Program-made: the position numbers and the translations under genes
NCBI GenBank assembly: GCA_044224495.1
Contig: JBGAKG010000031.1
Coordinates: 1 to 64,000 of the forward strand
DNA length: 64,000 bases
From: JBGAKG01 sp044224495
GTDB lineage: Bacteria > Myxococcota_A > Polyangia > Polyangiales > Polyangiaceae
Direction of reading: 5' to 3'
The notes under the pieces: model-generated
Told to the model about the DNA's origin: nothing
The model's input: only the letters and a program-made list of their open reading frames with translations
Databases searched by the model: none
In this document: positions 36,844-45,492 of the stretch, piece after piece
How positions within the stretch are numbered: position 1 is the stretch's first letter
Layout: each line of letters starts with the position of its first letter

Positions 36844-37677
36844 ATGGCTCGTCGATACCCGGGCAGCTATTGGGCGGTTCCGGCGTTCCTCGAGTACGTG
36901 AACGCGCCGCTGACCGACGCCATGGTCGTCGCAGCCGAGAAGCAGCTCGGCGTGAAGCTCGCCCCCGCGTACCTGGAGATGCTTCGCGAGCAGAACGGCG
37001 GCTACCTCCGCGCGAGTTGGCCGAAGTGCGTCTCGAACACGCTCTTCGGGATCGGCGATACCTTCGCGAGCATCACGCGAGACGCCGCATGGTGGCGACC
37101 GAAGCGGCGCTCTCCGGAGATGTGGGCGCCGGCAGGCCTCGACCTACTCATTCCCTTCGACGGCGATGGGCACTGGGACATGTGCTTCGACTATCGCGTC
37201 GTCGGCGCGCGCGGCGAGCCGTCGATCACCTACGTCGATTGCGAGTCGGAGTACGAAGAGCCCATCGCGGCGTCCTTCGAAGCGTACGTCGAGGGCCTCG
37301 TCGACCACGAGGCGGAGACCGCAATCCGCCTGCGCGGCCCGATCCACTCGATCGAGGTCGCCGAGCGCTTGGCCACACACTTCGGGTCGGAGCCCCCGCT
37401 TACGGATACTTGGAGCCAAGGGCACGTTCTGTCGCGCGTCGTGCTCCCGGGGAATCGTCAGTGGTCCTGGACGAGCCCGAACCGAGTGCCGGCGGGATTT
37501 CGTCGCGACGGTAAAGCGACGACCGTCACGAAGGAGAGCGCGCTGCGACTACCGGAAGATCCGGACTGCTCGGCGCTGGTTCAGGTGACCGACGAGTCGC
37601 GAGAGGCCGTGGTCGAAGCGTTGCAAAAGCTGGGGTTCGCGATGGCGACGACTCGCTCGTCCACCCGCGACAGGTAG
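36844..37677 (+). CDS. SMI1/KNR4 (SUKH) family protein
   Basis: 277 residues. The first 150 form a SUKH domain: LTDAMVVAAEKQLGVKLAPAYLEMLREQNGG is the typical helix and loop (cited in part as KLAPAYLEMLREQNGGY), followed by FGIGDTFASI, LLIPFDGDGHWDMCFDY and SITYVDCESEYEEPIA. The remainder is a C-terminal extension with VVEALQKLGFAMATT, perhaps a second small domain. SUKH proteins are best known as immunity proteins for contact-dependent and polymorphic toxins, but many are cellular. No toxin with recognisable repeats is next to it, so an immunity role is open. The two orphan genes that follow may belong with it. Confidence 0.8.
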   Translation: MARRYPGSYWAVPAFLEYVNAPLTDAMVVAAEKQLGVKLAPAYLEMLREQNGGYLRASWPKCVSNTLFGIGDTFASITRDAAWWRPKRRSPEMWAPAGLDLLIPFDGDGHWDMCFDYRVVGARGEPSITYVDCESEYEEPIAASFEAYVEGLVDHEAETAIRLRGPIHSIEVAERLATHFGSEPPLTDTWSQGHVLSRVVLPGNRQWSWTSPNRVPAGFRRDGKATTVTKESALRLPEDPDCSALVQVTDESREAVVEALQKLGFAMATTRSSTRDR

Positions 37678-37693
37678 GCGCGTCTAGTTCCGT

Positions 37694-38491
37694 ATGACAT
37701 TGAGCCTCCTCGATTCCCCGCCGTCGTCTCCCGCCGCCTGGTCGTCGCACGTCCTCACGCTCGACACCGAGACTCGCTGGGCGGTCGGCGAGGCCATCGC
37801 GCGCGAGTGGATCTCGGGCCGCTTGGAGCCGCGCTTCGTCGGCGCGGAGCTCGGCGACTCGCTCGTCGCATTGCGGCGCGCTCTCGCCCTCGCGCTCGAG
37901 GCATCCGGAGTGGCGGACGAGCTCGAGATCGAAAACCGCAACGTGAACCCGGACGAGTCCACGGCCCGCCGCTGGTGCTGGATCCGGCCGTGGTACTTGC
38001 TGTCGCAGGACGAGGACTTGATGCTCATGTCGGATCGACTCGTGGTGCCCCTGCTCGAAGAGGCGGCTCACGGATGCCCCAAGCGCGAGGACGCGCTCTC
38101 GATCACCCAACACCACGTCCGCGACCAAGCCCACGCGTCACTTCGCGCCGGTCCCGACGCCCTCCGCGCGCGATTGCGCGAGCTCGCTGCGTTTCGACCG
38201 GCGGCGGCGGCGGCGAAGCACGCGACGCTCGATGCGTACCTGGGGCGTTTGGAGAGCTACTCCAAGCCCGCTCGGGTCGATCGGGAGGAGGCTGCGGCCC
38301 GCATCTCCGACCTCTGGCGCTGCCACGCACCCCCGAAGGTCGAGCTGGAGCCCGAACGAGCGGGCGAATGGCGCGCGCGCTACCCGTGGGCCGGGAACCG
38401 CGACGCGTGCATCGTGGTGGAGCGCAGGACCGGGGCCATGCGTTTCGACGAAACCGATTCGAAAGGTGGTCAGTCCACGCGCACGAGGTGA
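37694..38491 (+). CDS. Orphan protein downstream of the SUKH gene
   Basis: 265 residues, 16 bp after the SUKH gene and in the same direction. Mostly helical and soluble: HVLTLDTETRWAVGEAIAREWISG, ELGDSLVALRRALALALEASGVADELE, LLSQDEDLMLMSDRLVVPLLEEAAHGC and a helical middle (LRARLRELAAFRPAAAAAKHATLDAYLGRLE, in parts). It ends with an Arg-rich beta stretch ACIVVERRTGAMRFDE. No family is recognised. Cys and Trp residues are few. It may be the partner of the SUKH protein. The 3' end overlaps the converging orphan gene by 22 bp, which is long for this window and suggests the two evolved together. Confidence 0.6.
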   Translation: MTLSLLDSPPSSPAAWSSHVLTLDTETRWAVGEAIAREWISGRLEPRFVGAELGDSLVALRRALALALEASGVADELEIENRNVNPDESTARRWCWIRPWYLLSQDEDLMLMSDRLVVPLLEEAAHGCPKREDALSITQHHVRDQAHASLRAGPDALRARLRELAAFRPAAAAAKHATLDAYLGRLESYSKPARVDREEAAARISDLWRCHAPPKVELEPERAGEWRARYPWAGNRDACIVVERRTGAMRFDETDSKGGQSTRTR

Positions 38492-39588
38492 TCTGCGAGC
38501 GCGTCGACGAGCACCCCATCGTCGTGGCTGGAGAGGCTGAACGCACCACCTCCCTCGATGTCGAAGACCCAGACGTCGTCGCCGCGGGGCTTCTCTTCGT
38601 GCACTTCGCGGAACACGACGATCGCCCCCACCGGGACGCCTTGGAGGGGACGCGTCACGCGGTACTTGCGCCCTTCCTTCAGGCGCCCCACGCGCACGAT
38701 TTGGGCGTCCTTCGCCAGTGCCGCGGCGAGCTCTGGACCGTCGGGCGCGAATTGCGCTCCACCGACCTCCACCAGGGCACGCTCCCGCGCGACCAGACGA
38801 AAGATGCGCTCTCCGTCGTCGCACACGAGCATCGGGGGCTCGTTCAAGCGCACCTCGAACGGCGGGTGGATTTGCCAGTCGCCTCCGAGCCGCGCCGTCA
38901 CGTCGACGGCCACTGGCCCGAGCCTCTTCACGCGCGCGCGGAAGCTCGCCGATGCATCGTCCGCCGCTCGCACCGTCGTCACGAAACCCGGCAACGCCGC
39001 TGCGAGCTCGCCCACCGTGCGCAGCTGCGTCGTGGCGCACTGTCCCGTCGCATCCGTGAGCGTCACGGAGATCGCTTCGCGCTCCGTCAGCACCTGGACG
39101 AGCCCCGGCGACCGCGGGCCCGCGTCCACGTCGGCGCGTCCGATCCCACACGCCGTCGCGTGCTCCGCCCCCTCCGCTCGACCGGGATTGGCATACACGA
39201 TGTTGCCGAACGCACCCCGCGCGTCGCCGAGCGCCGCGAGCGCGTGGGTGATCGCGCCCGCGACGTCCATCGCTCCGACGTCGTCCGGCCTCTCCTCCCA
39301 CCACGACGCCGCGAACGCTCGCAGGCGCTCCGCGAGCTTCGCCGCGTCCGAAGGGCGCTCCCTCGACCACTCGCACCTCCTCGCGAAGCGCCCCGCGAGC
39401 GCCGGCGGCGGTGCCACGAGCATGCTCCACGTATCCACCACCGCGAGCACGTGCCACGCTTGCCCGCGCACCGTCGCGAGCGCAGCCGGCGCCGTCGGCG
39501 TCCGCGACGGCCACGGCGGGATCTGGAGCACCACGACACCTTCGAGCTGCGCCGCGATCGCCTTCGCGAGCTCGACCCCGTAAAGCAT
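38470..39588 (-). CDS. Orphan protein translationally coupled to msrB
   Basis: 372 residues starting MLYGVELAKAIAAQLEGVVVLQ; the ATG overlaps the msrB stop (ATGA). N-terminal alpha/beta part with RGQAWHVLAVVDTWSMLVAPP, a middle helical part (WSRERPSDAAKLAERLRAFAASWWEERPDD, in parts), then beta-rich segments with RVKRLGPVAVDVTARLGGDW and a small C-terminal beta domain GRKYRVTRPLQGVPVGAIVVFREV. That last part, ending FDIEGGGAFSLSSHDDGVLVDAL, resembles an SH3-like barrel. I do not know the family. Coupling with msrB hints at oxidative-stress timing only. Open reading continues upstream antisense to nothing else but inside msrB, so the ATG at 39588 is preferred. Confidence 0.65.
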   Translation of the reverse strand: MLYGVELAKAIAAQLEGVVVLQIPPWPSRTPTAPAALATVRGQAWHVLAVVDTWSMLVAPPPALAGRFARRCEWSRERPSDAAKLAERLRAFAASWWEERPDDVGAMDVAGAITHALAALGDARGAFGNIVYANPGRAEGAEHATACGIGRADVDAGPRSPGLVQVLTEREAISVTLTDATGQCATTQLRTVGELAAALPGFVTTVRAADDASASFRARVKRLGPVAVDVTARLGGDWQIHPPFEVRLNEPPMLVCDDGERIFRLVARERALVEVGGAQFAPDGPELAAALAKDAQIVRVGRLKEGRKYRVTRPLQGVPVGAIVVFREVHEEKPRGDDVWVFDIEGGGAFSLSSHDDGVLVDALADHLVRVD

Positions 39589-39998
39589 CACTTCGCGAAC
39601 TTGATGCTCGCCGAGTTGATGCAGTAGCGCAGCCCCGTCGGCCGCGGACCGTCGGGGAACACGTGGCCGAGGTGGCCGCCGCACTTCGAGCACATCACCT
39701 CGGTCCGGATCATTCCGTGCGACACGTCGCGCTCCTCGTCGATGACCTCGCCGTCGGCCGGCGCGTAGAAGCTCGGCCAGCCGCACCCGGAGTCGAACTT
39801 GGTGTCGGAGACGAACAGCTCGGTTCCGCACCCGGCGCAGACGTACTTCCCGGCCTCGTGGTGGTCCCAGAGCTCGCCCGTGAACGCGCGCTCGGTGCCC
39901 TTGTTGCGGAGGACTTCGTAGCGGAGCGGACCGAGCTCCTTCTTCCACTCCTCCTCGGTCTTCTGGACGGCGTACGACTTCTTCGGCTTCGTGGACAT
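39588..39998 (-). CDS. msrB: Peptide-methionine (R)-S-oxide reductase
   Basis: 136 residues. Reduces the R form of methionine sulfoxide in proteins. Zinc site CAGC and CSKC, substrate loop DSGCGWPSFY, and catalytic Cys in RYCINSASIKF are all present; the second recycling Cys is the one in SGCGWPS. There is no signal peptide, so it is cytoplasmic. The ATG is 7 bp after TACGAT, a leaderless arrangement. It is divergent from hslO with only 35 bp between the starts, a pairing of two redox-repair genes that can be induced together. Confidence 0.95.
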   Translation of the reverse strand: MSTKPKKSYAVQKTEEEWKKELGPLRYEVLRNKGTERAFTGELWDHHEAGKYVCAGCGTELFVSDTKFDSGCGWPSFYAPADGEVIDEERDVSHGMIRTEVMCSKCGGHLGHVFPDGPRPTGLRYCINSASIKFAK

Positions 39999-40005
39999 CC
40001 GCGGA

Positions 40006-40027
40006 ATCGTAGCGGATCTGCTACATT
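40006..40027. promoter_or_regulatory. Divergent leaderless promoters of msrB and hslO
   Basis: On the minus strand TACGAT (40006-40011) ends 7 bp before the msrB ATG; on the plus strand TACATT (40022-40027), with TGC before it, ends 6 bp before the hslO ATG. Only 10 bp separate them, so binding of polymerase to one should exclude the other. Confidence 0.55.
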
Positions 40028-40033
40028 CGTCGA

Positions 40034-40885
40034 ATGAGCGCCGATCACGCCATCCGCGCGATCACCGAAGACGGGGCGTTTCGCGTGGTCTGCATCCACA
40101 CCACCGAGACCGCCCGCGCGGTGGTCTCCGCCCAGCGCGCCGTGGGTCCACGCGCCAAGCTCCTCGCCGACATGCTCACCGGCGCGGTGCTGGTGCGCCA
40201 GACGATGTCCCCCGATCTGCGCGTCCAGGGCATCCTCCAGGGCAACGATCCCAAGACGCGGATCGTCGCCGACGCCTTCCCCGACGGCACCGTTCGCGGC
40301 CTCGTCCAAGCGCGGCCCGGCTCGGAGGTCGAGCTCGGCTCGCGCTCCGTCCTGCAGATGATGCGCACGCTCCACAACGGCGAGATCCAACAGGGCATCG
40401 TCCAGGCGAACGTCGGCACCGGCATCTCGGGCGCGCTCATGGAGTACATGCAGTCGTCGGAGCAGGTCGTCTCCTTCATCGCGGTCGGTGCCGTCGTCGA
40501 CGAGGACGGCACCGTGCGCTCCGCCGGTGGCTACATCGTGCAGCTCCTGCCCGAGGTCGGCGACGGTCCGCTCATGGTCATGACCGAACGGCTCCGCGAG
40601 TTCCCGCCGATCGAGGACCTGCTCTCGCGCGGCCATGCTTCGCCCGAGGAGCTCCTCCACGAGCTCCTCTACGCGATGCCGCACGAGGTCGTCGGTCGCG
40701 ACCAGGTGCGCTTCGGCTGCAAGTGCAGCGACGAGCGGCTCCTCCACTCGCTCGCCTCGCTCCCCAAGGCGGACATCCAGGAGCTCCTCGACGACGGCAA
40801 GCTCCTCGAGATCGAGTGCGACTACTGCGGCAAGGAGTACTCGTTCGCCCCCGAGAAGCTCCGCGGCATGCTCGCGAGCAACTGA
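40034..40885 (+). CDS. hslO: Redox-regulated chaperone Hsp33
   Basis: 283 residues. N-terminal substrate-binding domain, helical linker and C-terminal zinc switch with CKC near residue 236 and CDYC about 30 residues later, the four-Cys CXC...CXXC pattern whose oxidation releases zinc and turns the chaperone on. VGTGISGALMEYMQSSEQV is the family linker-fold segment. It holds unfolded proteins during oxidative and heat stress. It begins directly on its predicted transcription start. It is followed after 1 bp by a metallo-beta-lactamase-fold gene and a longer run of overlapping genes to 46610. Confidence 0.95.
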   Translation: MSADHAIRAITEDGAFRVVCIHTTETARAVVSAQRAVGPRAKLLADMLTGAVLVRQTMSPDLRVQGILQGNDPKTRIVADAFPDGTVRGLVQARPGSEVELGSRSVLQMMRTLHNGEIQQGIVQANVGTGISGALMEYMQSSEQVVSFIAVGAVVDEDGTVRSAGGYIVQLLPEVGDGPLMVMTERLREFPPIEDLLSRGHASPEELLHELLYAMPHEVVGRDQVRFGCKCSDERLLHSLASLPKADIQELLDDGKLLEIECDYCGKEYSFAPEKLRGMLASN

Positions 40886-40886
40886 G

Positions 40887-41633
40887 ATGCACGTCCGGGG
40901 CGACATTCACCTGCTCCGCGGCGTGATCGCCTCGAACGTCTTCCTCCTCGACGGCGGGCGTGGCTCTCGGTTCCTCGTCGACACCGGTCACTTCGCCGAG
41001 CGCCCGGCGCTCCTCCTCGAGCTGCGGCGGCGGGGGCTTCGGCCGAGCGACCTCACCGGAGTCCTCCTCACGCACCGCCACTCGGATCACGCGGGCAACG
41101 CGCGCTTCCTCCAGAAGCACGGCGTGCGCGTCTACGCGCATCGGGCCGACGCCGACGTCCTGGCGCGCAAGACCCCCGCCCCGAAGCTCCCCGCCGACGC
41201 GGGCACCCTGCTCGCGCGCACGCTCGCCCGCTTCGAGAACGTCCTCCCCGCGCCGTCGCTCGTCGTGGACCGGGCGCTCGAGGACGGGGACGAGGTCCAC
41301 GGCCTGGAGGTCCACCACGTCCCCGGCCACACCGAGGGGTCGGTCTTCTACCGCCACCCCCCGACCGGGGCGCTCCTGACGGGGGACACCCTCCTCACGG
41401 CGGTGCCGATGATCGCCCCGCGGGGGCTGTCCCTGCCCTACCCGACCTTCACGGACGACCTGGGGGAGGCCCTCGGATCGCTCTACCGTTTCCACGCGAA
41501 AGGGATGAAGTACGATGCGCTCCTCGCCGGTCACGGCCTCCCCCTCCTCGGGGGCGCCCAAGCGACCGTCGAGGAATTCCTCCTTCAGCGCGGCATCCTG
41601 CCCCGCCCCTCCGGAAAGTTGATCCCCTCATGA
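40887..41633 (+). CDS. Metallo-beta-lactamase-fold hydrolase
   Basis: 248 residues. The metal-binding motif THRHSDHAGN (HXHXDH), HVPGHTEG, GDTLL and AGHG supply the dinuclear zinc or iron site. Overall size and the lack of a signal peptide fit glyoxalase II-like or lactonase-like cytosolic hydrolases acting on thioesters or esters; the substrate is unknown. It starts 1 bp after hslO and its stop overlaps the start of the transporter gene (ATGA). Confidence 0.88.
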   Translation: MHVRGDIHLLRGVIASNVFLLDGGRGSRFLVDTGHFAERPALLLELRRRGLRPSDLTGVLLTHRHSDHAGNARFLQKHGVRVYAHRADADVLARKTPAPKLPADAGTLLARTLARFENVLPAPSLVVDRALEDGDEVHGLEVHHVPGHTEGSVFYRHPPTGALLTGDTLLTAVPMIAPRGLSLPYPTFTDDLGEALGSLYRFHAKGMKYDALLAGHGLPLLGGAQATVEEFLLQRGILPRPSGKLIPS

Positions 41634-43300
41634 GTGCAGCACCCGCCGCGGCCAAGAAGTCCGCCCTCACGGACGACCTCAACGCGCTCTTCCAGTCGCC
41701 GCGCGAGCTCTGGATCATCTACTTCGCGAAGTTCCTCGAGATGCTCGGGGTCTTCTCGCTCCTCTACATCGTCACGCTCTGGCTCTCGAGCGACCTCGGC
41801 TACTCCGACGTGAAGGCGGGGAGCATCGTCGGCGTCTACTCGCTCGCGCTCTCGATCGTCACCTTCATGATCGGCTTCTTCGCCGACTCGTGGGGCTTCC
41901 GCGAGACGCTGATCGGTGCGTTCGCGATCAGCATGATCGCGCGCGCGACGATGGCCTTCGCATCGTCACGCTGGCTCGGTGTCGGGAGCTTGATGCTCTT
42001 GACGCTCGGGACCGCGGGTGGTGCGCCGGTCATGAACACGGCGATCCGCCGCTACACGAAGGAGCAGACGCGCGCGTTCGCGTTCTCGCTCTACTACGTG
42101 ACGTTCAACGTCTCGGCCGCCGTCGCCGGTGTCCTCATCGACGTCTCGAAGGCCATCCTCCCGAACCCGAAGGTCATGGCGTTGCCGCTCGTCGGCGATC
42201 TGTCGATGAGCCAGTACCGGCTCACGTTCGTCGTCGGCGGCGCGGCGGCGCTCATCTCCTTCGTCATCTCCATGTTCCTCCGGAAGGGGATCGACCTCGA
42301 GCGTCACCCGGACAAGTTCCCTCCCGGGACCGGCATGGCGAGCGCGTTCCTCTGGTTCATGTTCATGATCGCGGGGATGGTCGTCGTGCAGATGTCGAGC
42401 ACGCTGCTCGAGGCCACGTCGCTCAAGTTCGAGCTCACGAAGAAGGTGCTCCTCGAATCCGCCGCGGTCTGCGCCATTCTCTCGACGCTCGGCGTCGTCG
42501 CCATCCACCGCGCCGGCCTCTTCAAGCCTCACCGAACGACGGCGGCGGGGGAAGCCGAGGAAGGCTCGCCCTACCGGAAGCCGGCCGAAGAAGAATCCAA
42601 GGAGGACGAAAAGGAGGAGCGCGGCGCGAGCAAGAACCCGCTCAAGACCGCCTTCGGCGTGCTCAAGGAGCGCACGTTCTGGCGCTTCATGCTCTTCGTC
42701 GGCCTGCTCGTGTTCGTGAAGCTCATCTTCTCGCACTCGCACTTCACCTTCCCGAAGTACGCGGTCCGCGAGATGGGCAAGTCGTTCCCACTCGGCGCGT
42801 TCCAGGCGATCAACCCGATCCTGATCATCATCCTCGTTCCGATCGCGACTGCGCTCACGCGCAAGCGCTCGGCGTTCACGGTCATCGTCTTCGGCAGCAT
42901 CGTCTCGGCGCTCAGCCCGTTCATCCTCGTGCTCGGGCCGTCCTACACGACGATCATCGGCGAGATCGTCTTGCTCTCGATCGGCGAATGCCTCTGGTCA
43001 CCGCGCCTCTACGAGTACACGGCCAGCATCGCGCCGCGCGGCAAGGAGGCGTCCTACATGGGCATGTCGTCCTTGCCGATGTTCTTCGCCAAGATGGTCG
43101 TCGGTCCCATGTCGGGCTGGCTCCTCGCGACGTACTGCCCGGAGACCGGACCGCGCCAGTCGTGGATGATGTGGCTCATCATCGGCATCACGACGCTGGT
43201 CGGCCCCTTCCTCATCATCTTCCTCCGCGGCGTCATCGAAGGCGGGAAGAAGTCCGAAGCGGCGGCGCCCGCAGGCGCCGAGCCCGCGCCGGGCGAATGA
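41630..43300 (+). CDS. MFS transporter of the POT/PTR2 type
   Basis: 556 residues with about twelve to fourteen hydrophobic helices. The N-terminal half has LEMLGVFSLLYIVTLWLSSDLGYSD and GVYSLALSIVTFMIGFFADSWG (in parts), resembling the first helices of proton-dependent oligopeptide transporters (PTR2). A long charged cytoplasmic loop (about 302-335; EEGSPYRKPAEEESKEDEKEE) divides the two halves. POT proteins import di- and tripeptides with protons. The family call rests on helix layout and the C-terminal ECLWSPRLYEYTASIAP segment; some related proteins carry nitrate or other solutes. It is co-transcribed with the MBL-fold gene and followed by TetR. Confidence 0.78.
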   Translation: MSAAPAAAKKSALTDDLNALFQSPRELWIIYFAKFLEMLGVFSLLYIVTLWLSSDLGYSDVKAGSIVGVYSLALSIVTFMIGFFADSWGFRETLIGAFAISMIARATMAFASSRWLGVGSLMLLTLGTAGGAPVMNTAIRRYTKEQTRAFAFSLYYVTFNVSAAVAGVLIDVSKAILPNPKVMALPLVGDLSMSQYRLTFVVGGAAALISFVISMFLRKGIDLERHPDKFPPGTGMASAFLWFMFMIAGMVVVQMSSTLLEATSLKFELTKKVLLESAAVCAILSTLGVVAIHRAGLFKPHRTTAAGEAEEGSPYRKPAEEESKEDEKEERGASKNPLKTAFGVLKERTFWRFMLFVGLLVFVKLIFSHSHFTFPKYAVREMGKSFPLGAFQAINPILIIILVPIATALTRKRSAFTVIVFGSIVSALSPFILVLGPSYTTIIGEIVLLSIGECLWSPRLYEYTASIAPRGKEASYMGMSSLPMFFAKMVVGPMSGWLLATYCPETGPRQSWMMWLIIGITTLVGPFLIIFLRGVIEGGKKSEAAAPAGAEPAPGE

Positions 43301-43920
43301 CGAAGCGGAAGAAGAGCACGAGGCCCCGCCCTCCCCGCGACCCCGCCGCGACGCGCGACGCGCTCTTGACCGCGGGCATCGAGCTCTTCGCCGAGCGCGG
43401 GCTCGACGGCCCGAGCCTCGACGACATCTGCGCGCGCGCCGGCCTCACCCGCGGCGCGTTCTACGTCCATTTCGAGGACCGTGACGACTTCCTGGTCGCG
43501 GTGATGGACCGCGTCGGGCGCCCGCTGCTCGACGAGCTGTTCGCGGTCGGGGACGGCGGCTTCGCCGAGGCGGCCGCGCGCTTCGTCGCCGCCAGCGCCT
43601 CGGGCCGCTACCCGCTCATGCCGGAGGGTGGGATTCGCCCGTACCAACTGCTCGACGCGTGCGCGCGCTCGCCGGTCCTCCGCGAGCGCTACCTGGCGCT
43701 CGTGCGCCTCAGCACGGCGCGCATCGCCACCCTCGTCGAGCGCGGTCAGGCCGAGGGCACGCTGCGGAAGGACGTCGCCCCCGTCGACGTCGGCGCGCTC
43801 GCCCTCGCGCTCGTCGTCGGGGCGCAGACCCTCGCCGATCTGGGGCTCGAGCTGCCGCTCGAGAAGCACGCGGCCGACGTCGTGAAGCTCCTGTCGCCGC
43901 CACCCGCGAAAGGGCGCTAA
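43297..43920 (+). CDS. TetR-family transcriptional regulator
   Basis: 207 residues. Helix-turn-helix about 20-65: ALLTAGIELFAERGLDGPSLDDICARAGLTRGAFYVHF (cited in parts), then a helical ligand domain. Its start overlaps the transporter stop (ATGA). It probably represses the operon it sits in, sensing the transported or oxidised substrate. I see no clear TetR palindrome in the 12-bp gap to the next gene. The best operator candidates would lie before hslO or in the short spacer after it. Confidence 0.9.
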   Translation: MTKRKKSTRPRPPRDPAATRDALLTAGIELFAERGLDGPSLDDICARAGLTRGAFYVHFEDRDDFLVAVMDRVGRPLLDELFAVGDGGFAEAAARFVAASASGRYPLMPEGGIRPYQLLDACARSPVLRERYLALVRLSTARIATLVERGQAEGTLRKDVAPVDVGALALALVVGAQTLADLGLELPLEKHAADVVKLLSPPPAKGR

Positions 43921-43932
43921 GGTAGGGCCACC

Positions 43933-45492
43933 ATGACCGTCGGCTCTCGGCGTTCGTTCCTCCGCACCGCGCTCGGTGCCGCGCTCGTCCCGCTGACGGC
44001 GCGCTGCAAGAGCGACCCGGAGCCCACCCTCGACGCCGATGCGATCGTCGTCGGGACGGGCTTCGGCGGCGCGGTCGCGGCGCTGCGCTTGGCGCAGGCC
44101 GGCGTGCGCACGATCCTCCTCGAGCGCGGGCGCCGCTGGCCGATCACGCCGAAGGGGGACACCTTCGCGACGTTCGACAAGGCGGACGAGCGCTGCGCGT
44201 GGCTCTCGATGACGACGAACTTCCCCGGCGCGCCGTTCCAGCGCTTCGAGAAGAAGCACGTCGGCGTGCTCGAGCGCATCTTCTCGAAGGGCACCAGCGT
44301 CGTCGTCGGCTCCTGCTACGGCGGCGGCTCCGTCGTGTACGGCGCCACCCTCGTCCAACCGCCGAAGGCGCTCTTCGAGAAGGCGTTCCCTGCCGGCGTC
44401 GACTACGACGAGATGAGCACCGTCTACTACCCGCGCGCGCGAGCGGCGATCGGCGCGAGCCCCATCCCGGACGACGTGCTGGCAACGCCCACGTACGCCT
44501 CCGCGCGCCGCTTCTTCGACGACTGCACCAAGGCGGGGCTGAACGTCTTCCGCAACGACGTCGGCGCCGACTGGGATCTCGTCCGCGAGGAGATCGCGGG
44601 CAAGCGCGTCGCCTCGGCGACCGCCGGCCAGATCGTCTACGGCGTGAACAGCGGCGCGAAAAACTCGGTCGACCACACCTACCTCGCGCTCGCCGAGAAG
44701 ACGGGTTTGGTCGACGTGCGCACCCAGCACGTCGCGCGCGACGTCGGGAAGGACGCCATCGGCTACACCGTCGCGTGCGACCAGATCGATCCGGAGGGGA
44801 ACGTCGTCGGCAACGTCGTGCTCCGCGCACGGTGGATGTTCCTCGCGGCGGGCTCGATGGGCACCTCGAAGCTCCTCGTCCGGGCGAAGGCGAAGGGGAC
44901 CCTCCCCGCGCTCAACGAGCACGTCGGCAAGTTCTGGGGGAACAACGGCGACTACGTGCTCGCGCGCCAGATCGGGATCGACACGCTCGGCATCCAGGGC
45001 GGCCCCCCCTCGGGCATGGTCTTCGATCACCAGAACCCGCTCGCCGCGGTGTCGCTCGACCACGGCACCGCGTCGACCGGGCTCGAGTGCCAGTGCCAAC
45101 CCATCCTCGTCATGGGCGTGGCCGCTCCGGGCGGGTCGTTCGCATGGGACCCCAGCACGGAAGACGTCACGCTCACGTGGGACCCCACCGTGATGGGCGC
45201 CATCCCCGACGCGGCGAAGGCTTCGGTCCAGAAGATCATCGACGCCGGCGGCGGCTCGATCCTCGACGTCGGCCAACTGCTCGGGAACTACACCTATCAC
45301 CCGCTCGGCGGCGTGGTGCTCGGCAAGGCCTGCGACCTCTACGGGCGCGTGGAGGGCTACCCCGGGCTGTACGTCGTCGACGGCGCGCTCATCCCCGGCT
45401 CCGCGGGCGGCGTGAACCCCGCGCTCACGGTGACCGCGCTCGCCGAGCGTTGCGTCGAGCGCATCATCAAGGAAGACGTGAAGCGGTCGTGA
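43933..45492 (+). CDS. GMC oxidoreductase, cholesterol-oxidase-like, Tat-exported
   Basis: 519 residues. Twin-arginine signal SRRSFLRTALGAALVPL at the N-terminus. Rossmann FAD motif VGTGFGGAVAALRL, the GGGSVVYGA loop, and the C-terminal YHPLGG (His about 456) and GVNPALTVTALAERC (Asn about 494) that match the catalytic His and Asn of streptomycete cholesterol oxidase. It should oxidise a sterol or other secondary alcohol with oxygen, releasing peroxide; hsl/msr repair genes upstream in the run would suit that. Substrate is inferred by similarity only. TAAGGT ends 9 bp before the ATG, so it may have its own promoter within the run. Confidence 0.88.
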   Translation: MTVGSRRSFLRTALGAALVPLTARCKSDPEPTLDADAIVVGTGFGGAVAALRLAQAGVRTILLERGRRWPITPKGDTFATFDKADERCAWLSMTTNFPGAPFQRFEKKHVGVLERIFSKGTSVVVGSCYGGGSVVYGATLVQPPKALFEKAFPAGVDYDEMSTVYYPRARAAIGASPIPDDVLATPTYASARRFFDDCTKAGLNVFRNDVGADWDLVREEIAGKRVASATAGQIVYGVNSGAKNSVDHTYLALAEKTGLVDVRTQHVARDVGKDAIGYTVACDQIDPEGNVVGNVVLRARWMFLAAGSMGTSKLLVRAKAKGTLPALNEHVGKFWGNNGDYVLARQIGIDTLGIQGGPPSGMVFDHQNPLAAVSLDHGTASTGLECQCQPILVMGVAAPGGSFAWDPSTEDVTLTWDPTVMGAIPDAAKASVQKIIDAGGGSILDVGQLLGNYTYHPLGGVVLGKACDLYGRVEGYPGLYVVDGALIPGSAGGVNPALTVTALAERCVERIIKEDVKRS

